A stretch of DNA of 54,955 bases from positions 1 through 54,955 of the forward strand of contig DDPE01000095.1 in NCBI GenBank assembly GCA_002342035.1, given 5' to 3'. The position numbers and the translations under genes were made by a program. This document shows, piece after piece, positions 36,235-45,028 of this stretch (within the stretch, counting starts at the first letter, position 1; every line of letters begins with the position of its first letter). The stretch comes from Asticcacaulis sp. UBA2476 (GTDB lineage Bacteria; Pseudomonadota; Alphaproteobacteria; Caulobacterales; Caulobacteraceae). The notes under the pieces are model-generated. The model made no database searches and had not been told where the DNA came from. It was given only the letters and a program-made list of their open reading frames with translations.

Positions 36235-38607
36235 GTGGACGATTTGATTGCCGAATTCCTGACCGAGACCGCCGAAAGCCTTGAGGTGGTCGATAGTGAA
36301 CTGGTCAAGTTCGAAGCCAACCCTAATGAGCGAAAGACGCTCGATAATATTTTCCGCCTTGTGCACACGGTCAAAGGCACCTGCGGGTTCTTAGGCCTTG
36401 GCCGCCTCGAAGCGGTTGCCCACGCCGGTGAGACCCTGCTGGGTCGCTTCCGCGATGGCAAGCTGGAGGTCACCTCCGATGCCGTGACACTGGTGCTGCA
36501 TTCGATCGACCGCATCAAGTTCATCCTGTCGGGTCTGGAATCGACCGGCAATGAACCGGACGGCGACGACCACGATCTGATCGCCCAACTGGAAGCCATG
36601 GCCGAAGGTCAGGCCGTTGACATCTCCGCCGTGCAGGCCGTCGAAGTGCCGGACCGCCCGATTGGCTCCGAGCCCGATCCGATTCTGGCCCCCGAAGTCG
36701 TCCAAAAAGAACCTGAGCGCAACTTACGTCCTGGCGAAGTGTCCGAAGCCGAACTCGAAGCCGCCTTTGCGGCTGCCGAAGCCCCCGACTGGATGAACGA
36801 AGCCGTCGCCGAGGTTGAGCCTGAGCTGAGCGTCTCCGAAGTTGCCCCGGCTCCGGTTGCCGCAGCACCTGTGGCCGCCAAGGCCGCCCCCACCGCTTCG
36901 GATGCCCCAGCACCTGTAATGGGCGAAGACAATGCCATCGCCACCACTCAGTCGATCCGCGTGTCGGTCGATGTGCTGGAAGGGCTGATGACGTTGGTGT
37001 CGGAAATGGTTCTGACCCGCAACCAGTTGCTGCAAATTTCGCGCACCCGTGAAGATTCTGCCTTTGCCACGCCATTACAGCGTCTGTCGACCCTGACCGG
37101 TGAGTTGCAGGACAGCGTGATGAAGACCCGCATGCAGCCGATTGGCGCGGCCTGGAAAAAGCTGCCCCGTCTGGTGCGCGACCTCAGCCACGAACTGGGT
37201 AAGAAGATTGATCTGGTCATGGACGGTGAAGGCACCGAACTTGATCGGCAGGTGCTGGAGCTAATCCGCGACCCCCTGACCCACATGGTCCGCAACTCGG
37301 CTGACCACGGTTTGGAACCGACGGCCGAGCGTATCGAACTGGGCAAGCCCGCCAATGGTACGGTTAAGCTGTCGGCCTTCCACGAAGGCGGCTATATCGT
37401 TATCCGTATTGCCGATAACGGTCGTGGCCTCAACACTGCCCGCATCCGCGAAAAGATCATCGAAAAGGCACTGGCCCCGCGCAACGAAGTCGAAGCCATG
37501 TCGGATCAGCAGATCCACCGCTTCATCTTTGCCCCCGGCTTCTCGACCGCGGCTAAGGTCACCAACCTGTCGGGCCGCGGCGTCGGCATGGACGTGGTGC
37601 GCACCAATATCGAACAGATCGGCGGCCAGATCGACCTCGTGTCGATCATGGGCCAAGGCACGACCTTCACTATCAAGATCCCGCTGACCCTAGCTATCGT
37701 TTCGGCACTGATCGTCGGTGCCGGTGGTCAGAAGTTCGCCGTGCCGCAAACCTCGGTCATGGAACTGGTTCGCACCGGTGCCAATGCTGAGCACAAGATT
37801 GAGAAGATCAATGACGCGCTGGTCCTGCGTCTGCGCGATAAGCTGCTGCCGCTGGTGCAACTTGGCCCAACCATGCAGCTTGAAGCCGCCCAAAGCGAAG
37901 ACCCGACCTTTGTCATGGTCATTCAGGTCGGTGAGCGCCGGTATGGTTTGGTCGTCAACGATGTTCTCGATACCGAAGAAATTGTGGTCAAGCCGCTGGC
38001 CGGTATCCTGCGCTCGGTTCAGGCGTTTTCGGGGGCCACTATCCTCGGTGACGGTTCGGTCGTGCTGATCCTCGACCCGAATGCTCTGTCGGAATATGCC
38101 GGCAACATCATCGATGAGAAATCAGCCGAAGACGGTGAGATCGTGGTCGCCTCGACGGAGAATGAAAAAGTGGCCATGCTGCTGTTCAAAGCCGGCTACG
38201 GCGCGCCCAAGGCGGTCGAACTGGCGCACATCACGCGTCTTGAGCACATCGAAGTCGAAAAGATCGAGCGCATGGACGGCCGCGCCGCCCTGCAATATCG
38301 CGGCAAACTGATGCCGATCCTTAACGTCAGCGAAGGCTCAGGCTTAATGAACGAAGGCATTCAGCCGTTGCTGGTCTTTACCGGTGAAGGCTATGCGATG
38401 GCGTTGGCGGTCGATGAGATCGTCGATGTGGTCGAAGATTCTCTGTCGATTGAATTGTCGCCGGATCGTCAAGGTGTTCGCGGTACTGCCGTCGTCGCCG
38501 GTCGCGCCTGTGAAATCCTCGATGTCGATTACTACCAATTCCGCGGTCTGGCCGAACATGCCCGCAAAACCACTACTGAATCCGACGCTGGAAAGGTCGC
38601 CGCATGA
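36235..38607 (+). CDS. cheA: CheA chemotaxis histidine kinase with two CheW-like domains
   Basis: The GTG chosen gives 790 residues beginning MDDLIAEFLTETAESLE, with GGGG six bases upstream; a GTG 17 codons earlier has no ribosome site and unusual residues. Domains: P1 Hpt with H44 in HTVKGTCGFLG; an Ala/Glu/Pro-rich linker (about 110-235) with no clear P2; P3 dimerisation from 236; P4 ATPase (HMVRNSADHGLEP near 350, DNGRGL, GRGVGMDVV); and two CheW-like domains, about 487-630 and 641-775. The second domain is not usual. It heads the cheAWY unit and overlaps cheW by four bases. Confidence 0.95.
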   Translation: MDDLIAEFLTETAESLEVVDSELVKFEANPNERKTLDNIFRLVHTVKGTCGFLGLGRLEAVAHAGETLLGRFRDGKLEVTSDAVTLVLHSIDRIKFILSGLESTGNEPDGDDHDLIAQLEAMAEGQAVDISAVQAVEVPDRPIGSEPDPILAPEVVQKEPERNLRPGEVSEAELEAAFAAAEAPDWMNEAVAEVEPELSVSEVAPAPVAAAPVAAKAAPTASDAPAPVMGEDNAIATTQSIRVSVDVLEGLMTLVSEMVLTRNQLLQISRTREDSAFATPLQRLSTLTGELQDSVMKTRMQPIGAAWKKLPRLVRDLSHELGKKIDLVMDGEGTELDRQVLELIRDPLTHMVRNSADHGLEPTAERIELGKPANGTVKLSAFHEGGYIVIRIADNGRGLNTARIREKIIEKALAPRNEVEAMSDQQIHRFIFAPGFSTAAKVTNLSGRGVGMDVVRTNIEQIGGQIDLVSIMGQGTTFTIKIPLTLAIVSALIVGAGGQKFAVPQTSVMELVRTGANAEHKIEKINDALVLRLRDKLLPLVQLGPTMQLEAAQSEDPTFVMVIQVGERRYGLVVNDVLDTEEIVVKPLAGILRSVQAFSGATILGDGSVVLILDPNALSEYAGNIIDEKSAEDGEIVVASTENEKVAMLLFKAGYGAPKAVELAHITRLEHIEVEKIERMDGRAALQYRGKLMPILNVSEGSGLMNEGIQPLLVFTGEGYAMALAVDEIVDVVEDSLSIELSPDRQGVRGTAVVAGRACEILDVDYYQFRGLAEHARKTTTESDAGKVAA

Positions 38608-39047
38608 GCATCCGTGATTATGTAACCCTGCGTGTTGGCGGTCAATTGTTCGGCGTCGATGCCGCCCGCGTCCATGACGTATTCCATCCGCGCGGCTTAA
38701 CGCCCGTGCCACTATCACGCTCTGAAATCGCTGGGGTTTTGAACCTGCGCGGCCGGATCGTCACCGCCGTGTGTGCGCGCCGTCGTCTGGGTCTTGGCCC
38801 ACGCGAAGAGGGCGCGCCTGAGCCTCTGGCGATTGGTCTCGAAGTGCATGGCGATAGTTACGGCCTCGTGATCGATTCCGTTGATGAAGTCCTGAAACTG
38901 GATGATGAAAAGTTCCACGCCGCCCCTGGCAATTTACCGCCGCGCTGGGCAGAAATAATTGTCGGCGTTTATCAATTGGAAAAGGAACTTCTGATAGTGT
39001 TGGACCCACACACGCTTTTGGATGCCGGGCATCTCAAGGCCGCTTAA
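38604..39047 (+). CDS. cheW: CheW coupling protein
   Basis: CheW links chemoreceptors with CheA. The 147-residue protein starts in the ATGA overlap with cheA and has the CheW fold with LRVGGQLFGVDAARVHDVF, LNLRGRIVTAVCARRRLGL and YGLVIDSVDEVLKLDDEKF. It is a single-domain coupling protein. Part of the cheA-cheW-cheY transcript. Confidence 0.93.
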   Translation: MSIRDYVTLRVGGQLFGVDAARVHDVFHPRGLTPVPLSRSEIAGVLNLRGRIVTAVCARRRLGLGPREEGAPEPLAIGLEVHGDSYGLVIDSVDEVLKLDDEKFHAAPGNLPPRWAEIIVGVYQLEKELLIVLDPHTLLDAGHLKAA

Positions 39048-39075
39048 GCAAGCGTAATTTTAGGGGCTTTTTAGA

Positions 39076-39441
39076 ATGAAAACCTGCCTTGTTGTTGATG
39101 ACAGCCGCGTCATCCGTAAAGTCGCCAGACGTATTCTGGAGAACCTTCAGTTTGAAGTGCTTGAGGCCGCCGACGGTCAGGAAGCGCTCGATGCCTGTAA
39201 GGCCGCCATGCCGAACGCAGTGCTGCTCGACTGGAACATGCCGGTCATGGACGGGATCACCTTCCTTAAGCACCTGCGTAAGGAACAGGGTGGCAAAGAC
39301 CCGATCGTGGTCTTTTGCACCACCGAAAACGATCTGTCCCACATTACCGAAGCCCTGACCGAAGGGGCCTCCGAATACATAATGAAGCCGTTTGACGGCG
39401 ATATTCTCGAAGCCAAATTCCAGGAAGTCGGTCTGATCTAG
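39076..39441 (+). CDS. cheY: CheY-type single-domain response regulator
   Basis: The 121-residue receiver has VVDDSRVIRK with D8/D9, the phosphorylated D52 in LLDWNMPVMDG, TT at about 86-87 and the conserved lysine in MKPFDG. No output domain. It should receive phosphate from CheA and act on the flagellar motor or another target. The terminator that follows overlaps its stop codon, so cheY ends the first part of the cluster. Confidence 0.95.
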   Translation: MKTCLVVDDSRVIRKVARRILENLQFEVLEAADGQEALDACKAAMPNAVLLDWNMPVMDGITFLKHLRKEQGGKDPIVVFCTTENDLSHITEALTEGASEYIMKPFDGDILEAKFQEVGLI

Positions 39442-39466
39442 GCGTTTTTACAACGCCTATTTTTTT
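39439..39466 (+). terminator. Strong terminator overlapping the cheY stop
   Basis: TAGGCGTT-TTTAC-AACGCCTA forms a perfect eight-pair stem and is followed by seven T. It includes the stop codon TAG of cheY, so cheBR are likely served by read-through or by a promoter after 39467. Confidence 0.9.
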
Positions 39467-39504
39467 CACGGTAGCCGGTAACCATAATATGAAACAAGCC
39501 TCAT

Positions 39505-40713
39505 ATGTCAGCTAACCCTAATCCTGCGGCCTCGCTGCGGCCCCTGAAAATCATGATCGTCGATGACTCGGCGGTGGTGCGGGGCCTTGTCACGCGCTGG
39601 ATCGAGCAGGAATCTGACATGGTTCTGGCCGGTTCCGCCACGGACGGGGCCAAGGCGGTCGAAAAGGTCAAGGACATCCAGCCCGATGTGCTGATCCTCG
39701 ATATCGAAATGCCGAACATGGGCGGCTTAGAAGCCCTGCCCAAGCTGATTGCCGCCAAGCCGGGCCTTAAGGTCCTGATGGCCTCGACGCTGACGACGCG
39801 CGGTGCCTCGGTCACCATTCGCGCGCTGGAGCTGGGGGCGGCGGACTATGTCCCTAAGCCCGATTCGTCGCGCATTGGCGGGGCTGACGGTTTCCGTACC
39901 GAACTTCTGACCAAGATACGCGCCCTGTGTGGTCGCACGCGTTTGTGGCCAGTTCCCCCAAACTCAGGGCCACCATCAGCGGCACCTGATACCAAGTCTG
40001 AACCCACACGGCCATCGTCACTCGCGCCATCATCGACGCCCGCCCCCGCCCCGCGCGCGGCCAATATTACACCGCTAAAAACCGGACATGTGGCCGCCCC
40101 CTTGCTGCGCCCGCGTACCGGCCCCAAGCGCATCGACCTGCTGGTGGTTGGTTCATCGACCGGCGGCCCACCGGCCCTGCGTAACTTCCTGTTGGCCCTT
40201 GGGCCTGACTGGAAGATCCCGGTTTTGATCGTGCAGCACATGCCCGCGACCTTCACCACGATTCTGGCTGAGCATCTGGATAAGGCGCTGCCGATGACGG
40301 TGCGCGAAGCCAAGGACGGGATGCTGATTGAATCGCGTAACGTCTATATCGCCCCCGGCGACTGGCACATGACGATTAAGAACGATCCGATCGTCAAGCA
40401 GATCAAGCTCGACCAGAGCCCCCAGGTCAACTGGTGCCGTCCGGCGGTCGATCCCTTGTTTCGCTCCGCCGCCGAAGTCTATAGCCACCATGCCCTCGGC
40501 GTTGTGCTGACCGGCATGGGCCATGACGGCCGCGACGGCGCGCAGGCTCTGGTCAATGTCGGGGCCACCGTGATGGCGCAAGACGAAGCCTCCAGCGTCG
40601 TCTGGGGTATGCCGGGTGCGGTCGCAGAGGCTGGCCTTGCCGAACTTATTAAACCTATTGAAGGGCTGGCGCAGGCCTGTAAGACTTTTGCGCGCGGGGA
40701 AAGACCACAATGA
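39505..40713 (+). CDS. cheB: CheB chemoreceptor methylesterase/deamidase
   Basis: The 402-residue protein has an N-terminal receiver domain (IVDDSAVVRGL; phosphorylated D66 in LDIEMPNMGG) and a C-terminal methylesterase domain with the catalytic Ser in VGSSTGGPPAL, QHMPATFT and the GMGHDG aspartate. A long Ala/Pro/Ser-rich linker (about residues 148-205) joins them. CheB-P removes methyl groups from receptors in adaptation. cheR overlaps its end by four bases. Confidence 0.95.
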   Translation: MSANPNPAASLRPLKIMIVDDSAVVRGLVTRWIEQESDMVLAGSATDGAKAVEKVKDIQPDVLILDIEMPNMGGLEALPKLIAAKPGLKVLMASTLTTRGASVTIRALELGAADYVPKPDSSRIGGADGFRTELLTKIRALCGRTRLWPVPPNSGPPSAAPDTKSEPTRPSSLAPSSTPAPAPRAANITPLKTGHVAAPLLRPRTGPKRIDLLVVGSSTGGPPALRNFLLALGPDWKIPVLIVQHMPATFTTILAEHLDKALPMTVREAKDGMLIESRNVYIAPGDWHMTIKNDPIVKQIKLDQSPQVNWCRPAVDPLFRSAAEVYSHHALGVVLTGMGHDGRDGAQALVNVGATVMAQDEASSVVWGMPGAVAEAGLAELIKPIEGLAQACKTFARGERPQ

Positions 40714-41588
40714 CACCTGAAGACATCGAACATCTGGCCGCCCTGCTCAAAGCCCGCTCCGGTCTCATTCTGGGGGCAGATAAGACCTATCTGATCGAAA
40801 GCCGTCTGGCACCGATTGCGCGTAAAGAGGGCTTTGCCAATGTCGCCGGCCTTCTGACGGCGCTTCGCACCCGCCGCGACGAAAAGGTCATTCTCGCCGT
40901 GGTCGACGCCATGACGACCAATGAGACCTTTTTCTTCCGCGACAAAACGCCGTTCGACCAGTTCAAGTCCGACGTCCTGCCCGCCTTTGCCAAGTCGCGC
41001 ATTTCAGGCGACATCAAAGTATGGTGCGCGGCCTGTTCGACCGGTCAGGAACCCTATTCGCTGGCCATGATGATGGATGAGGCGCGCGCCCAGTTTCCGC
41101 GCATCAATCTCGATATTCTGGCGACCGACATTTCCGACCGCTGTCTGGAAAAGGCACAGGCCGGGCTCTATACCCAGTTTGAGGTTCAGCGCGGTCTGCC
41201 CATCACCATGATGGTCAAGAACTTTGAAAAAGTCGATGAGATGTGGCGCATCTCGCCCAAGATGCGTCAGGGCGTGCGCTTCCGGAAATACAATCTGCTG
41301 GACGATCTGCGCGGCCTGGGCCGAATGGATGTCATCTATTGCCGCAACGTGCTGATCTATTTCGACATTGCCACCAAAAAGCGTGTGCTTGAGCAAATGG
41401 CCACGATGCTGGCTGATGACGGTTATCTGTTCCTGGGTGCGGCCGAAACGGTTCTGGGCATTACGGACGCTTTCAAGCCGTTACAAGGCACGCGTGGCCT
41501 TTATGTCAAGAACATGAGTGCTTCGGCCTCCCTGCGCCCATCCGCGACTTCCAGCCTGCCACCGCTGCGCGCCGCCGGTGCGGCTTAA
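40710..41588 (+). CDS. cheR: CheR chemoreceptor methyltransferase
   Basis: The 292-residue protein is a SAM-dependent methyltransferase: an N-terminal all-helical domain, VDAMTTNETFFFRDKTPF, KVWCAACSTGQEPYSLAMM as the SAM-binding motif, and DVIYCRNVLIYFD. It methylates glutamates of chemoreceptors opposite CheB. No receptor gene (mcp), cheD or cheX is in the window, so receptors are encoded elsewhere. Confidence 0.95.
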   Translation: MTPEDIEHLAALLKARSGLILGADKTYLIESRLAPIARKEGFANVAGLLTALRTRRDEKVILAVVDAMTTNETFFFRDKTPFDQFKSDVLPAFAKSRISGDIKVWCAACSTGQEPYSLAMMMDEARAQFPRINLDILATDISDRCLEKAQAGLYTQFEVQRGLPITMMVKNFEKVDEMWRISPKMRQGVRFRKYNLLDDLRGLGRMDVIYCRNVLIYFDIATKKRVLEQMATMLADDGYLFLGAAETVLGITDAFKPLQGTRGLYVKNMSASASLRPSATSSLPPLRAAGAA

Positions 41589-41627
41589 AGTCACAAATTT
41601 ATAAATCGTGAGATTACCGCTCTGATG

Positions 41628-41729
41628 AAAGCCGTCAGTTTGGATGAGATGCCAGGCGTCTAGCGCCGCAGGTACACTTAAGTACCTGCCAGCGACGACA
41701 ACGCCGCAGATCGCCAAACTCACGGCTTT
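41628..41729. repeat. Dispersed palindromic repeat, family 2, copy 2 (long hairpin)
   Basis: An outer pair AAAGCCGTCAGTTTGG/CCAAACTCACGGCTTT and an inner pair GCGCCGCAGGTAC/GTACCTGCCAGCG enclose the loop ACTTAA. The hairpin spans about 100 bases. It lies at the convergent ends of cheR and recR, overlapping the last bases of recR, and may act as a two-way transcript end. Confidence 0.8.
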
Positions 41730-42330
41730 ATCGGCGTTGCTTGAAGGCATGGGATATAGTCCCATCATCCAGCCAGTCGAGTTCACCGCCTACGGGCACG
41801 CCGCGCGCCAGATAGGTGACCTGCACGCCATTATTAAGCGGCCTTAAGCGATCGGCGACATAGTGGGCGGTGGTCTGCCCCTCAACGGTCGCGGGCAGGG
41901 CCATGATGACTTCGGTGATGTGCCCTTTGCGTACGCGCTCAACCAAACTATCGATCCGCAGGTCTTCGGGCCGCACGCCGTCCAGCGCCGACAACAGCCC
42001 GCCCAGCACATGATAGCGTCCACTGAACGCGCCCACCCGTTCCATCGCCCACAGGGCTGAGTCTTCTTCGACCACGCAGATCATGGTTTTATCGCGGGCC
42101 GGATCGGCACAGGTCGCGCACGGATTCTGGGTCGATAAGGCCCCGCATATCCGACACGATTCCACCTTATCGGCGGCGTCCTGCATGGCGTTGGTGAGCG
42201 GGATCAAAAGCTGTTCGCGCCGCTTAAGCAGTGCTAACGCGGCCCGTCTGGCTGAGCGCGGCCCAAGCCCCGGCAGCTTAGACAGCAGCGCCATCAATCG
42301 CTCAATTTCGGGGCCCGCGCCAATCGCCAT
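41728..42330 (-). CDS. recR: Recombination protein RecR
   Basis: RecR with RecO/RecF loads RecA on gapped DNA. The 200-residue protein has the HhH segment LSKLPGLGPRSARRAALALL, a four-cysteine zinc finger C-RI-C-GALSTQNP-C-AT-C, and a Toprim domain (VVEEDSALWAMERVGAF, YHVLGGLLSALDGV). The stop codon lies inside the family 2 repeat. It is the last gene of dnaX-ybaB-recR. Confidence 0.96.
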   Translation of the reverse strand: MAIGAGPEIERLMALLSKLPGLGPRSARRAALALLKRREQLLIPLTNAMQDAADKVESCRICGALSTQNPCATCADPARDKTMICVVEEDSALWAMERVGAFSGRYHVLGGLLSALDGVRPEDLRIDSLVERVRKGHITEVIMALPATVEGQTTAHYVADRLRPLNNGVQVTYLARGVPVGGELDWLDDGTISHAFKQRR

Positions 42331-42334
42331 TTAA

Positions 42335-42661
42335 TTAAAAGATTTTCGGCATACCGGGGAAATTGGGCATCCCCCCAAACGGGCCCGCGGCTTCTTTCAT
42401 GAGGTTGGCATTGACCTCATCCAGCTTTCGGCGGGCATCGGCGTGGGCAGCCACAATCAGGTCGCTCAGGATTTCCGGATCTTCGGACAAAAGGCTGGGG
42501 TCGATTTTAAGCGACAGTAATTCGCCCGCCCCTTTGAGATCAAGACTGACCAGACCCGCGCCAGAGGTGCCGGTCACGACCGTGGCGCTCATCTTATTCT
42601 GGGCTTCGGAGAATTTCTGCTGCACGGCCTGAGCCTGCTTCATCAAGCTGTTGATATCCAT
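42335..42661 (-). CDS. YbaB/EbfC nucleoid-associated protein
   Basis: The 108-residue protein has the YbaB pattern: MDINSLMKQAQAVQQKFSEAQNKM, then VVTGTSGAGLVSLDLKGAGELLSLKIDPSLL, and KLDEVNANLMKEAAGPFGG with a Gly/Pro/Phe tail. It binds DNA as a dimer. The start codon overlaps the dnaX stop by one base (TGATG), consistent with the conserved dnaX-ybaB-recR operon. Confidence 0.95.
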   Translation of the reverse strand: MDINSLMKQAQAVQQKFSEAQNKMSATVVTGTSGAGLVSLDLKGAGELLSLKIDPSLLSEDPEILSDLIVAAHADARRKLDEVNANLMKEAAGPFGGMPNFPGMPKIF

Positions 42662-44499
42662 CAGTCGTCATCCTTATCGGGAGTTTCATCGGCAGATGTA
42701 GGAATTTCAGGCGTAGTGTCAACCGGCCTGGGCTTCTTGCGGAAACCGGTCATTTTGGCACCGGGGAAGGTGGCCATGAGCTGAGTCATGAACGGATCGG
42801 CCAGCACCGCGGCGCGGGCTTCATCGGCTTCACGCTTATCGCGCTCATAGATGGATTCAGCCCCACCCTGCCCGTCGGTGGCGATCAGCCAGCGCTGGCC
42901 CGTCCATTCCTTGAGACGCAGGGAAAGCTTGCGCACCAGATCGGCCGGCATGTTGGGCGCAGGCTCAAAGGTGATCGCGCCCGGCATGAACGACACCAGC
43001 CGCACATAGCGTTCAACATCAACGCGCAAGCCAATTTCGCGCTTTTGTTCAATCAGGGCCATCACGTCGGCAAAGCTTTTAAGCTCAACCTGCGGCGCGG
43101 CCTGTACTTGCGGGCGCATCATCACGGCGGCATTGCTGTTGGCACCGCGATACTGAGACGTGACACCACCCCCGCCGCCCGATGGGCCTTGAGGCGCACC
43201 ACCGGCCAACAGGTCTTCGCCGTTTTGGAGGCGTTTCAGCAGGGCTTCCGGCCCCGGCAGATCAGAGACATAGCAGAACCGCACCAGCGCCATTTCGGTC
43301 GCCGCCGCAGGGTCCGGCGCCCGGCGCACTTCCTCAAAGGCCTTGAGCATCAGGGTCCACATTCGTGACAGCGTGCCTGCCGACAAAGCCGCCCCCAGCA
43401 GGGTCACCCGATCAGCCGTCTCCTTGGGCATACGGGTCGCTTCGGCCCCCAGCACCTTGGCGACCGAGCAGGCATGGCAGTATTCCAGCATATCGCCCAT
43501 GATCTGCGACGGATCGGCCCCGTAGCCATACAGCGTCCTGAACCCCAGCAAAGCGTCCTGAATCTGGCCGGAGATGATATTTTCAAACAGGCTCAGTGTG
43601 GCCGACCGATCCGCCAAGCCCAACATATCGCGCACTAACTCACCGGATACCGGCTGGCCTTCGTCGCCCTGCACCAGCGCCTGGTCAAGCAAAGACAGAC
43701 TATCGCGCACCGAGCCTTCGGCGGCGCGGGCAATCAGGGCGATGGCGTCAGGCTCAATCTGCGCGCCTTCGAGGCGGCAGATTTTCTCAAGGTGCGGCGC
43801 CAGCGTTTCCGGCTCAACCCGGCGCAGGTCAAAGCGCTGACAGCGCGACAGGATGGTGACCGGAACTTTACGGATTTCAGTGGTCGCAAAGATGAACTTA
43901 GCGTGGGGGGGCGGTTCTTCGAGCGTCTTGAGCAGGGCGTTGAACGCGCCGGTCGACAGCATGTGAACTTCGTCGATCACATAGACCTTGTAGCGCGCTT
44001 CGACGGGTGCGTAGCGCACGCTCTCCAGCAGTTCGCGCATGGCATCGACGCCGGTGCGCGACGCGGCGTCAAGCTCCAGCACGTCAATGTGGCGGCCTTC
44101 GATGATTGCCTGACAGTGAATACCAAAGGTCGTCAGATCGACGGACGGGCCATGCACCGTCTCGGATTCGTAGTTCAGCGCGCGCGCCAGCAGACGTGCG
44201 GTTGTGGTCTTACCCACCCCGCGCACACCGGTCAGCATAAAGGCATGGGCGATCCGGCCGGTAGCAAAGGCGTGGCTTAAGGTGCGCACCATAGCTTCCT
44301 GACCGATCAGATCCTCAAAGGTACGCGGACGGTATTTGCGCGCCAGCACCGTATAGGCCTCAGACGTCAGTGGGGCCGGGGTTACCACGGCCTTCACAGG
44401 CGCAGCCTCACCGAAAATATCCGCCGTCAGGTCATCGCGCTCGAATTCGTCTTCGGGCGCGGCACTAAACGGATCATCGGTTTCAGGAAAATCGGACAT
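42661..44499 (-). CDS. dnaX: DNA polymerase III subunit tau/gamma
   Basis: The 612-residue protein (ATG at 44499) starts with an acidic extension of about 45 residues, then ARKYRPRTFEDLIGQE, Walker A GVRGVGKTTTARLL, and VYVIDEVHMLSTGAFNALLKTLEEPP with the SRC motif in LSRCQRF. The region that in E. coli holds four zinc cysteines reads DLTTFGIHCQAI here, with just one Cys. The C-terminal tau part reaches SLRLKEWTGQRWLI. It is the clamp-loader motor. Confidence 0.95.
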   Translation of the reverse strand: MSDFPETDDPFSAAPEDEFERDDLTADIFGEAAPVKAVVTPAPLTSEAYTVLARKYRPRTFEDLIGQEAMVRTLSHAFATGRIAHAFMLTGVRGVGKTTTARLLARALNYESETVHGPSVDLTTFGIHCQAIIEGRHIDVLELDAASRTGVDAMRELLESVRYAPVEARYKVYVIDEVHMLSTGAFNALLKTLEEPPPHAKFIFATTEIRKVPVTILSRCQRFDLRRVEPETLAPHLEKICRLEGAQIEPDAIALIARAAEGSVRDSLSLLDQALVQGDEGQPVSGELVRDMLGLADRSATLSLFENIISGQIQDALLGFRTLYGYGADPSQIMGDMLEYCHACSVAKVLGAEATRMPKETADRVTLLGAALSAGTLSRMWTLMLKAFEEVRRAPDPAAATEMALVRFCYVSDLPGPEALLKRLQNGEDLLAGGAPQGPSGGGGGVTSQYRGANSNAAVMMRPQVQAAPQVELKSFADVMALIEQKREIGLRVDVERYVRLVSFMPGAITFEPAPNMPADLVRKLSLRLKEWTGQRWLIATDGQGGAESIYERDKREADEARAAVLADPFMTQLMATFPGAKMTGFRKKPRPVDTTPEIPTSADETPDKDDD

Positions 44500-44596
44500 A
44501 GCTAGGGTTATATATCCAAACGCAGGCTTTTCCAGCACAAAGCATACGCAGCGATAAGCCGTGTGAGGTGGTCTGTGGAAAATTTCTGGGAATAAG

Positions 44597-44690
44597 GTGA
44601 GACCGCGCGACCCGAAGGTGAATTCGTTGTGGCTGCTGCCTTCCGGCCCTGACCAGATTGGCGAGGCCTTCGCCCGCGCGATCTCAGGGG
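44597..44690 (-). ncRNA. ffs: Signal recognition particle RNA (4.5S type)
   Basis: The minus strand contains the conserved domain IV apex with GGTCAGGGCCGGAAGG and CAGCAGCC, the M-domain site of Ffh. Flanking arms GAGA-CGCGCG..CGAAGG on one side and CCTTCG...CGCGCGGTCTC on the other close a single long hairpin of about 95 bases, the small SRP RNA type. Exact ends are estimated from pairing. Confidence 0.9.
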
Positions 44691-44827
44691 CTATATGCGT
44701 ATTTTGGGGCGTGGATGCAAGAGGGAATCTTAGGGAGCGCTTTACAGCCCGCTTACACCGATCACGAACATGCGTCTTAAAGCCTTACGCCGATGGGCGT
44801 ATCATGGGCAAAATAAGGAGGACGACC

Positions 44828-45028
44828 ATGACTGAACATGCCCACCCCAATAATCAGGACAACATCTTCGTCGAAAACTACGATGTTGAGCCTGAGCACT
44901 TCAATGAGGACAAGCTGTCGCTAAAACGATCCTATCTGGAATGGATCGGTCTGGGCCTTGCGGTTACGGCGACCGCATTTCAGGCGGTCTTTACGGTCAT
45001 TTTTCTGAGCCACTTTTTAACGGTTTAA
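44828..45028 (+). CDS. Small single-pass membrane protein (66 residues)
   Basis: The ATG chosen lies six bases after AAGGAGG. The protein has an acidic polar N-terminus (TEHAHPNNQDNIFVENYDVEPEHF) and one C-terminal hydrophobic helix (LEWIGLGLAVTATAFQAVFTVIFL), so the N-terminus is probably cytoplasmic. The open frame extends far upstream but that extension overlaps the SRP RNA and is not credible. No family was recognised. Its stop overlaps the convergent amidotransferase gene. Confidence 0.72.
   Translation: MTEHAHPNNQDNIFVENYDVEPEHFNEDKLSLKRSYLEWIGLGLAVTATAFQAVFTVIFLSHFLTV

Noticed and set aside
44597..44827. N-terminal extension of the small membrane protein gene
   Set aside because: The extension reads through the SRP RNA; the ATG at 44828 has a strong ribosome site.
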